From Oscheius dolichura (Eukaryota > Nematoda > Chromadorea > Rhabditida > Rhabditidae): 64,000 bases of DNA. Positions 55,783 through 64,000 of this stretch are shown here, piece by piece (the stretch's first letter is position 1; every line of letters begins with the position of its first letter). The stretch is taken from assembly GCA_932521035.1 (NCBI GenBank), contig OW051495.1, forward strand, positions 6,138,001 to 6,202,000. The letters run 5' to 3'. The notes beneath the pieces are model-generated. The model saw only the letters and a program-made list of their open reading frames with translations, was not told where the DNA came from and made no database searches. The translations under genes and the position numbers were made by a program.

Positions 55783-57575
55783 CTATTCGACGGACAAGGG
55801 GAGGCCGGACACAGACAACTCACTCCTCTCGTGTTCTTCCGGTTTTCTCCGGTTCCTCGAGTCCAATTCGATAATATAGTCCCTAATTTGTCGAGATGTA
55901 GGTGGTCGGGGGTGGCTGTCCTGTCGATTCCTTCGGGCCTTCTCCCGTGGCGACGTCGATCTCCCCGTCGGCCTCCTCGTGCCTGTCTCTCTTGGCTGAT
56001 CCTTGTTCGAGGCTGAAGCAGCTTCCATGCTCAGGTCAAAATAAGGGAAGAGGCACTCCGCGCATCTTAGACACAAATTCCAAACCGAAACCCTGTCCAC
56101 CCGCGACGCACACACGAACCCTGTTCTTCTCCTCGTCGGCCATTTTCCGTCGGCCTTTCGTGTCGGGTCAGTTTCTTCTCCGTGGATGTCGTTTTCCTGT
56201 CCGTGGCCGGATGGTGTCGTCTTCGGTCGGCCCTGTCCCTACTTCCTGACTCACGACGTCTCGCATCTTTCCGTTCATTCCATGTCCTCCAGGGAGACGT
56301 GTCTATCGAGCGACTTCTTCTTCGAGGAGAGCGGTTCCTCCTGGCGGGGGAGTGATTCCTCCTGATGATGGAAGAGCGATTTCTTTTGGCTGGCGAGTGG
56401 TGGCCGTTCCTTTGCTTCGACGGTCCTGAATAGCTACCTATAGGGACGGAGGTAGACGTCGGCCAGACAGAAGATCCAATGCGTACCAGAATATTCTTCT
56501 AACTTCTCGTCCTTGTTGTTTTCCTTGGCGGGTGGTGAGACGCTTGTTGGTTCCGTTGTATTCTGGGCTTGCGATGCTTTCTTCAGGATGTCAGGGTCAA
56601 TTTCTTCGCAAAGGGAAGGGAAATCCTCGTCGTCCATCAGAGGGAAAGGGTCGGCACCGGATATACTTTTTGTCCAGGGGTCATCCTCGTCATTGTCCGG
56701 TCTGCAATCCTAAGATAGAGCCGAGAGTCACACCCCAAGCATAGCCAATCAAATGACAACATAGAAACTGTTCAGGCCCACTGGATACATCTTTTTAATA
56801 TTTTTTTGGAGGGGCAAACTTACGCAGGACTTGATGCTGACGACTCGCTGGGGCAGGGCGTAGAGAGGGAATCATTCGGAGTATCATCGCCGACTAAAAT
56901 TCGTTGATGTCTATTGAACTTGGGCCAACTCGCATTCGCAGGAATCAATTTCTTCCAATTCATCGAGATCGATTCCTCCTTCATTCCGTAGGGCCTTTTT
57001 TTTCTCGTAATATTCCCTGCGTCGCTTTCGGTCACGTGCAATCCTTGCGGGGGAGTGCTTATTCTAAACGTTTTTATCAACATTTGTCTTGTATTCCGTG
57101 GTACGACATAGTACATTCAATGTCACCAGATGATGGAAAAGAATGAGGTTAGGAACTTACAATTTTCTTTTTTGAGGAGTCTCTGCTATTCATATGATCA
57201 TGAGGTATTTTATAAGGATTGTAGCGATCTTCCTGAAAATATTTCATGTTGTTTGCATCTTCTTTACGAACCATACGCCTCTTACTCCTACATTCATCTT
57301 GTTTGGCTTCTTTAATACGGCGTCGATCATCATTTCGTTTATCCTCGTTCTCCTCATCTACACACTCCAGGTCGCAGACATCAAAGTCCTCCGGCTAAAC
57401 AATTTTCCTTCTTTCTGTTTTATAAACCTACGTCTGCGTGCTCTATGGTATCTTCTGTCCAATCAGTTTCTTTGCTCTCCTTTAAAATTTCTTCCTCGGG
57501 ATTTCTCTAAAATGTACAATTCTGATAACACAAAAAATAACTTGCCCCATTCCTTTCGCAGACTGGCTCTGTCAT
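55783..57575 (-). CDS. Acidic / arginine-serine-rich probable nuclear protein
   Basis: Several in-phase pieces look coding. N-terminal candidates are MTEPVCERNGA (57575) and NPEEEILKESKETDWTEDTI. Next come PEDFDVCDLECVDEENEDK with RRRIKEAKQDECRSKRRMV (about 57.39-57.17 kb), then TRKKRPYGMKEESISMNWKK and KFNRHQRILVGDDTPNDS (about 57.03-56.84), MDDEDFPSLCEEIDPDILKK (about 56.64) and an RS-like tail with NRSPRRRSRSIDTSPW and many SPAR/NRS motifs (about 56.4-56.1). A further Arg-rich frame down to 55783 may be the terminal exon. Acidic blocks plus an RS-like tail point to a nuclear, RNA-linked role (inference). The first exon does not join in phase in my model, and the 3' end is uncertain. Family not recognised. 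Confidence 0.5.
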
Positions 57576-57740
57576 TTCGAATAAGAACTCAATCGATTAA
57601 AAACTCTGAAGCAGCTGGATACACAAAACGTGGCTAGTGCAAAGAAAAGATAAGAGCCGGCGGGACGGCGTAAGTCAAAAAAGGAAAGAAACAGGCAGCT
57701 ACATTTTATGAGATCGAAAAAATGACAAACTTAAAAAAGA

Positions 57741-58472
57741 TTAAGCGTTGATCCAAATAGGTGCAAGAGGTGCTGCTTTTACGTTTGCCATATCAATCCG
57801 TTTATCAACTTCTTCATCTATTTCTCCAACAATGGCTCTGGAAAAAAATATTACGATAAAGAAGATCACAATGTCCGCAATAAGATATTCTTCGAGTAAT
57901 TTTGTAAATAAGTCAGAAGCTCAATATATGTAATTAGAAGTATACAACTTATGTTACCCATAATAGTTTCGAATAAAAGCGGTAAAACTACGAACGAGTT
58001 GATGCGACGCCTTGGAAAGACAAGGCATACCCGGTCGAACGTTACGGGCGAAACAGCCTCGTGCATACGACGGGGGAGCGATATTGATTCATACACTGCG
58101 CTACAATATGCGAACTAAAAGCCCCAAGCTGTCGCTTATGTAAAAAATCAATGTTGAATATAGCTTTCAAGTCTGTATTTTGCTGTGAATAGAATGTAAA
58201 AAAATCCAGAATAAAAGATTAAAAAAGAACTAACACATTTTCTCCTCGCACAATGTAAAGACCTAGAGGAATCTGCTCCACACCCTTTTCCGAAAAAGAT
58301 CGTTCATGTGCATCTTCCAAAACAAGATTAATTAGTTGATCGAAACCCTAAAATAGTAGAGATATTTCTGAAAAAGAATAAACTGTACTTTTAAAAGTCC
58401 AACAATTGTTCTGCCATCACCACAAATTACAGACACTACCCGATCTTTCCATTGCTCCAAGGCAGAAGTCAT
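57741..58472 (-). CDS. LSM8: U6 snRNA-associated Sm-like protein LSM8
   Basis: Three exons: 58472-58389 (MTSALEQWKDRVVSVICGDG), 58347-58235 (GFDQLINLVLEDAHERSFSE, GVEQIPLGLYIVRGENV) and 57837-57741 (AIVGEIDEEVDKRIDMANVK ... APIWINA*). About 97 residues, near-identical in length and motif order to human LSM8 (MTSALENYINRTVAV, LKGFDQTINLILDESHERVF, VVLGLYIVRGDNVAVIGEID). Both Sm motifs are complete. LSM8 defines the nuclear LSM2-8 ring that binds the U-rich 3' end of U6 snRNA and supports spliceosome assembly and nuclear RNA decay. The second intron is about 397 bp, long for this genome, and contains the structured segment at 58001-58140. Confidence 0.95.
58001..58140. ncRNA. Candidate structured RNA inside LSM8 intron 2
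   Basis: The 140-nt stretch is about half G+C inside an AT-rich intron and folds into a fully nested multi-branch structure on paper. A closing stem GCGAC (58004-58008) pairs with GTCGC (58131-58135). Hairpin 1 is GCCTTG/CAAGGC (58009-58026, GAAAGA loop). Hairpin 2 is CCCG/CGGG (58030-58048). Hairpin 3 is TCGT/ACGA (58059-58070). GGGG (58072-58075) pairs with CCCC (58122-58125) around ATATTG/CAATAT (58081-58109). Strand is unknown: plus would be antisense to LSM8, minus an intronic RNA (followed by TTTT runs near 57986 on the minus strand). It does not look like U1-U6, SRP, 5S or a tRNA to me. Confidence 0.4.
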
Positions 58473-59223
58473 TTACCAACTAGGCTCTAGTGTGACCATC
58501 GAAGAGGTTCATGTAGTTATAGGATGACACCGAATGTTAGTAAAAACATTTTGAGCAGTAGTCCTCAAACATTTATTTCCCACTATAATGAAGCAATCTA
58601 ATTGCAACACACGACACAAGCCGAAAGGCATGTCTAACAAAACCAGCCACACTGAGCACCATGTGAAACAACTGGACGATCAAAACGTGACAATCTCCAA
58701 CAAGCAGATAAGACAACAACTGACGGTATTGCGGTATCTGAATATACCAAACAACAGTGGTCTCTCGAAAGTTAAACATATGAAAAAACCGAATACGAGA
58801 TGGACCAGAATTGGGGGGTGATCAAAGGTGGAAAAAAGAACAATCAGACGGAAAATGAGCAAAAATTACGAATAGGCAGTGCGTTGTGAACTACAAGCCA
58901 GGAAATTGAAAAAGCAAGGCCACTAAAAACAGGGGGTTTTAAACGGTGCGACCGACATAAAAGCATGCAGGATATTTCGCAGACCTAATTTAGACAAAAT
59001 ATGCTATTATGTACACTTGAGATAGATGGAATATTCTCAGGAAGCACTTTTTCAAAATGTGCAAAGGAAATGCAATGTGAACAGTAAACTACCTGGGTAA
59101 TACACAAGTTTGAGGGGAGGGAAAGAATTCGTAAAAAAAGCTAATTAGAATAAGGAAACTACGTTGGAGATGCGTGAGTAACAATGGACGAGGACGGTTT
59201 TTTGAAGAATGGCGAAGATCTGC

Positions 59224-60540
59224 TCAGTACTGAGACTGGGCGGCCTGAGGGTAGCGGTGTTGTTGAGCGGGGGTGTTTCCATTTTGACGGTTACTTCCAG
59301 CTTGCTGATAAGCATCCTGGTAACCATTGGATGTAACTGAAAAATGTACAATAATAATATAATTCCAATGCAGAAAAGTCTTTTAAGCTTTTCAACACAA
59401 AAAAAACTCACCTCCGTTGGTAGCAGCAGGATAGCCGGCATTTCCATAGCCACCGGCGTTTCCATTCTGTTGGTAGGCAGCGAAAGAGTTTCCGTACCAA
59501 TCTCCCCAGGCTCCGTAGGGTAGAGCAGCCTGCATCTGGGCGGCCCAATTGCCATACCATGCAGCGGTGTTGTTTACACCACGTCCATAACTGCGGATAC
59601 CACCTCCTCTTCCGAGACCTGAGAAACGTCTTCCTTGTGGAACTGCCTTCTTGACATCACATTCGCGGCTACCGAAGGTTTGCTTAACTTGAGCCGAGGC
59701 CCGATCGGCTGCTTCTTCTTCTTCGAAAACGATAAAGGCGAAGTTACGCCGAGTTTTAGTGATCTTATCAAAGGGCCATTCAATGTCCTCCACTTTTCCG
59801 AATACTTCGAAGTGCACCCGGAGCTCAGATTCGGAGAAATCAGAAGGCAGCCCTCCTACAAAGACTTTCTTGTTTTCCCGTGATTTCGCCGGCTTGACTT
59901 CCACCTAAATATTGAAAAATATACTAATATATGATAAAAGAAAAGGTAGTCTTAGTATGTGGGATACTATATCTGGTTAATTTTTGCTTCGTGTATCATT
60001 CGTGTAATATTCTCTCAAAATATGGCGAAAAGTTATTGAAAATAGTTGCAAGGCAAAAAGTTTTACATTGGATAGGTGACAGTACTCTATCACATAAATA
60101 AGCTCAAAAAGCGATTCTTTATGTTAAAAAAACCAAAAAACTGGGTCTAACTAACCTGCTTATTTTTGATAGTTTGTTCTCTTGCTGCCAAGGCAGCTTT
60201 GCACCCATCCCCAGAGGCAAACTCAACAAAGGCAAAGCCTCTTGAGCGTCCTGTCGCACGATCGAACTTTACTTGAGCCTGGGTGACCTCGCCAAATTGG
60301 GAGAAATGCGAAGTTAGATCTTCATTTTGTACGTCATAGGCGATGCCGCCGACGAAGATTTTTCTAAAACATCTAGTATCAATTTTGCAAAACATTCAAT
60401 CATTTTTGGATTTGCCCGTTAAAATATAAAGAATGCATAGAAAAAAAAACTTACTTGTCCTCGTTACCCTTGTTAGAATGCCCGTTCTCCTTGGTAGCTT
60501 CATCAATGTGACCATTCATCTTATTATCGTGAGAGTCCAT
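59224..60540 (-). CDS. hnRNP D / Squid-like RNA-binding protein with two RRMs
   Basis: ATG at 60540 (MDSHDNKMNGHIDEATKENG). RRM1 has RNP2 KIFVGGI and RNP1 RSRGFAFVEF (exon about 60363-60157). RRM2 has VFVGGLP and RRNFAFIVF (exon from about 59904). The C-terminus is a Gly/Asn/Tyr/Gln-rich low-complexity tail (WYGNWAAQMQAALPYGAWGD, GGYGNAGYPAATNG) ending QAAQSQY* at 59224. This tandem-RRM plus GY-rich tail is typical of the hnRNP A/B-D group, which includes Drosophila Squid. Such proteins bind pre-mRNA and mRNA for splicing, transport and translation. Four coding exons; the intron between the RRM exons is about 250 bp. Codon use is AT-leaning like its neighbours. Confidence 0.92.
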
Positions 60541-61094
60541 TATTACTTAAACTAAAAAAAATATGATATAGCAATAATTCAGAACTGCGTTACCTGTTAC
60601 TACAGAGAGCTGAAGTACAAGAGAAGTTAAAAAAAGTTATAGAGAAATAAAATAGCCAATAGACTATCTAGAAAATACCCTGAAAAAGTAAAAATTATTT
60701 TTCACACAAAACAACGAAAGATAAAGGAGAGAAAAAGTAACCTAAAAGTGAACCACCTTTGGGATTTTAGGCATTTCAGAGAAAGATGTTTTTATCGGCA
60801 AATGAAATAAAATCAAACGCTCAAAAACGAAAGGCAGTTTTTTAGTAATGGTATAAAATGAACGCATGTTGCGGAACTGGAAATCGCCGTATTTTATCAA
60901 GACTTGGAAACAAAGCGAGATGCACTCAAACCTACCGTATCGCGGTTCTCGCTTGCGCGGCGTCACTGGAAGCGATCGCCGCGAGACTCATAGCGGGTGA
61001 ACTGCAAGAGTGCAACAGGAGCAAGACGGAGAGCAAACCAACTTTAATATCAAGGGCATAATTGAAAGACAATCACTGGGTCTAGGAAAGGCTA
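60541..61094. other. Intergenic between hnRNP and PUSL1-like genes
   Basis: A GC-richer island (about 60885-61030) within AT-rich DNA lies upstream of the hnRNP gene and probably contains its promoter and 5' UTR exons. No coding sequence recognised; a 67-codon plus-strand frame at 60858 shows no motifs. Confidence 0.4.
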
Positions 61095-62447
61095 TCACGG
61101 AGAAGACGATTCTACGGCTTCCTCTTTTAATTCATAGTCCCATGAATGGTAATGGTAGGGGTAGGGTTTGACGAACATAACAGGATCATAAACAACGTCG
61201 GTAAGAAAAAGACCATTAGGCGGAGCGATGGGAATGCGTAAGTTGTGGAAATTGGTGGTAATCGGGTTTTGTAAAAGCCAGGAAATCGTACTGAGAGGCA
61301 AACGGTTATACCCATGGTACACTATACACGACATCATTCGTCGAATCTGAAGCAAAAAGTATTTGCGAAACTACTAATCAAACCTGTTCTCTTACAAACG
61401 ATCGGGATATTACTGTCACATTATAATAGTCAAATACGTCGTTTTGAAGACTATATTGCTCACCTAAATAACAACAGCGTAAACCACTTATGAAAATTGC
61501 TACCTGGGGTTACTCCTATGTGTAATAGATATTTAACAGCACTTGGAGATTCTTTTTCCTGTCGTTTCTCTCTTAATGGATGCTTGAAAAAAGATCCCAT
61601 AACTTGTTCTCCTAAGAATCACGGTGAACTAATTTTGTAAAAAGAAAGAAACCCTTGAATCGTTCAGCGGCAGCCGATAATTTTTCCAGATTAATACCTG
61701 GTGGTAGAATCCAAGCATAATGTCTTTCGGAAAAACAAGCTGTTGATGGGTTATCTTTCAACGAGTCCCACAGTTCCCAACTTTTAGCTACAGCTAGACG
61801 ATAAGTGTACCTTCTAAAAGAGTAGAAATAAGCTAATGAGTAAAGACAACCTTAAGACCTGTAGGAAATGTTCCGCCGACAACAGAAGCCCGCAGACACT
61901 GGATGAACATCAAGCAACGTAAGTGATCCTTGAATGTAGAAATACATAGCTTTCTTTATATAAAAAACATACCAGGCATAACAGTTGTAAAGAGATCGTT
62001 GCACCGGCTTTGAAACCGCTTGCTTGCTTCTCGATCTGTAAATGTACCAGCAAATTCAAGAGGAATTTGACAAATAGCAACGTTTCTTACAGCATGAACA
62101 CCAGAGTCGGTTCTAAAAAAATTCCAAAAGATTTTCCCTATTGTAAAATAGTGCAAGAACACTTTAAAAAATACCTGCTGCTAGGAGCAAACCTCAACGG
62201 AGTATCATCTGTACCGCGCGACGGTCGAGGACCATACAGAAGGTCAGAAACTCCCTATAATTTCGAATGATACCTGCTTCAATATAGTGATATAAGTAAG
62301 TATGAAATAACAAACAAAAAAAACAAAGGAAACCTGATGAAGAAGATCCATTACGCCGAATCCTGTATTTCCTCGAGCCATTTCCGGAAATCTTGATCCG
62401 TCGTATCGTATCCAGAATAAGCACCGTCTCACGGCACCATTATTCAT
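61095..62447 (-). CDS. PUSL1: tRNA pseudouridine synthase-like protein (TruA family, PUSL1-like)
   Basis: ATG at 62447 (MNNGAVRRCLFWIRYDGSRF) follows an ATTACAG. Several exons then read ARGNTGFGVMDLLHQ, GPSRGTDDTPLRFAPSSRTD, SGVHAVRNVAICQIPLEFAG, FCCRRNISYRRYTYRLAVAK, FSERHYAWILPPGINLEKLS, FKGEHVMGSFFKHPL and VREQIRRMMSCIVYHGYNRL, with the stop at 61095. The SSRTDSGVHAVRN segment contains the catalytic aspartate of TruA-type enzymes, and the YDG start and RRMM region match PUSL1. These enzymes isomerise uridine to pseudouridine in tRNA; human PUSL1 is mitochondrial. I see no strong transit peptide at this start. Confidence 0.87.
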
Positions 62448-62912
62448 TGTTTTCTGTAATGAATATATACTCAACTGAGAAGAACTTATAATCGAGGAAT
62501 ACCACACCATACCAAAAGCATTACACAAAATTTGGAAGATTTCGAAGCTAGCTGGCTCTTGCGTAGGACAGGAAGAAGCAAATTGTAGCAAAGAATAACT
62601 TTATACCAATTTTGTTGAGAATTGAGAAATGAAAGACATCAGATTTACCAGTGAATTCCACAGCAAAAGAGAAAAGCAGAAAGAACAAACTTGAAAAAAA
62701 GTAGAAGAAGCAAAATTAGCAGAGGGATCAGAGTGTACGCAATACACCAGGTTTTGTTTACTGGTTGTTCGTGGAGTTCGTCCCCCTATTTGTTCTTTTG
62801 CTAACCAGTAGGCAATAAACAAAAAAAAAAGAGAAAAGAAGTTTTATCCATTTATCACCGGAAAGATAATATTCGATATCTTCACCCGTATCGTGTGTTG
62901 GCCCATGGCGCT
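62448..62912. other. Spacer at an AT-rich to GC-rich transition
   Basis: Contains a 73-codon minus-strand frame (62601-62822) without recognisable features, A-rich tracts near 62820, and probably the 3' UTR of the proline-rich gene. Confidence 0.35.
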
Positions 62913-64000
62913 TTACTTGGGTTCCGGTGTGCCCGGCTGTGTTGATCCCTTGCTGGAGCTTGGCCCCGACGTGCTTCCTCGATTCGAGTTAGAGGACGTC
63001 CCCGCCTTGTCTGCTTTCTGCGTCTGACGGAATTTCTTCCATTGCTGAATGCGCTCTCTCGTATAGACGGAAAGTGCCCATACCTTCTGATATTCTTGGT
63101 ACCTCCTCCAGGCCTCCTCGCTGTATGCCCTCCTCTTCTGGGCGGCAATCTCAGCAGCAGTCAGTTGTCTCGCTAAATAGTCAATTATCCATAAAAACAG
63201 AAGAAAAATACGTTTCTCTTTAGGTGGGGGAGGTGTGGGGACAAGATCTGGAGAGGGACTTCTGGGAGGCGGAGGAGGAGGAGTGGGAGACTTCGGCGGA
63301 GGAGGGGGTGTCGGCTCTCTTATCTCGGGTGTAGGTTCCCTCGGAGGTTCTAAACACATTCTTCGTTGCATAAAACAGGTAGCAGTGTATGAAATCCACG
63401 TCAAATCGTGATGTACCTGGGCTGGGGACGGGAGACGGCTCGGGCGTGGGTTCACGAACGGGCGTCGGCTCGCGCACCGGCTCCGGACTCGGCGTCGGCT
63501 CGGGTGTCGGGACAGGAGACGGCTCTGGAGTAGGTTCGGGTGTGGGTGTCTTTGGCGGAGGAGTTGGCTCTCGGGGAGGTGGAGGTGGGGGAGGGGGAGT
63601 CGGAGTTCGCGGTGGTGTCGGCGATCTCACCCACTCTTCTACAATCACTCGTGCTCAGTGCTCTCTACTCGAAGGCACAGCTTACCCACGACCTCGTCTA
63701 CGTATTCCTCCTCCTTCAGCTCCTCCGGCTCGAAAGGCGGCGGCCGGAGAGTCTCGATCTCGCCCTCCTCGACCTTTATCGCCTGCTCGACGAACGTGTC
63801 CAGCCCCGAGGTCACAAAGTTGTCGATTTGATTGGCCGGTAGATTGAACTGATCGCCCAGATTCTTCACCAACGACTTCATCGATATCCTTAATGGAATG
63901 TGTTGTCTGCTAGGAGAGGGGCCTACTTCTTTCCCCCAAACCAGATGGCCACACTGCCAACATTTTCGATCTTCCTCCCGTAGTAGTGAATCCTCTTCAG
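62913..64000 (-). CDS. Proline-rich repeat protein, 5' end beyond right edge
   Basis: From the right edge the frame reads LKRIHYYGRKIENVGSVAIW and FGGKK. Reading GTAGGC at 63924 as a donor of a 47-bp intron joins it in phase to ISMKSLVKNLGDQFNLPANQ, a helical acidic part (VEEGEIETLRPPPFEPEELK) and, after a further intron, a low-complexity region of PTPP, PTPEPTPEPSP and REPTP units (about 60 residues, then about 40 more after another intron). The last exon encodes RQLTAAEIAAQKRRAYSEEA, QEYQKVWALSVYTRERIQQW and a Ser/Gly-rich tail ending GTPEPK* at 62913. The proline-rich stretch could be a linker or an SH3/WW-binding region. I do not recognise the family. Confidence 0.65.

Noticed and set aside
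57194-57637. 147-codon plus-strand frame with hydrophobic stretches
   Set aside because: It is antisense to the charged exons of the RS-rich gene; hydrophobicity is a by-product of reading Glu/Lys/Asp codons in reverse.
58001-58140. Assignment of the LSM8-intron element to RNase MRP or P RNA
   Set aside because: A short CGTGCATACG stretch and a GGAAAG are shared with MRP RNA, but the GGAAAG sits in a local perfect hairpin and the rest does not fit, so I left it unassigned.
63923-64000. A separate partial gene ending FGGKK* at the right edge
   Set aside because: The stop overlaps a GTAGGC donor. A 47-bp intron joins it in phase to the proline-rich gene, so I treat both as one gene.

Overview
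The window is eukaryotic and most likely comes from a nematode or nematode-like ecdysozoan with a compact genome. Genes are split by very short GT-AG introns, mostly about 36-55 bp and often ending TTTCAG or TTTAG. Gene content is animal: a ZEB-type zinc-finger homeobox factor, an ADAMTS9/20 (GON-1) protease with a GON domain, a p120/delta-catenin with N-terminal fibronectin III domains (the layout known from C. elegans JAC-1), a chromodomain-SET SUV39-type methyltransferase, LSM8, an hnRNP D/squid-like protein, a PUSL1-like pseudouridine synthase and BLOC1S2. There are no bacterial features and no tRNA or rRNA. Exon models were worked out by hand from reading frames and splice signals. Outer limits and conserved exons are reliable; some start exons are not.

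0-7 kb holds small multi-pass membrane proteins, an apparently intronless STAR/KH RNA-binding protein (-) and two tandem F-box-like genes (+). 7-18 kb is the ZEB homologue (-) and a long GC-rich flank very rich in CACCTG/CAGGTG, the site ZEB proteins bind, with a small cysteine-rich membrane protein gene inside it. 18.5-29.7 kb is an AT-rich block with a large unidentified gene, a cluster of nested inverted-repeat elements, the SUV39-type gene and the 3' (armadillo) half of the jac-1-like gene. The compositional boundary falls inside that gene, whose 5' exons (29.8-31.8 kb) are GC-rich.

31.8-45 kb carries a small secreted cysteine-rich protein and the gon-1 orthologue (-), a full ADAMTS with about 17 thrombospondin repeats. 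45.5-54.8 kb is a GC-rich stretch without a convincing gene. 54.8-64 kb is a dense run of minus-strand housekeeping genes (BLOC1S2, an RS-rich acidic protein, LSM8, hnRNP, PUSL1) and a proline-rich protein that runs off the right edge. The LSM8 second intron contains a 140-nt segment with a nested multi-hairpin fold that may be an undescribed structured RNA.

Themes: RNA processing (LSM8, hnRNP, STAR, PUSL1, RS protein), cell adhesion and matrix (JAC-1, GON-1) and transcription/chromatin (ZEB, SUV39). Most genes are on the minus strand. No spliced-leader or operon evidence was established.
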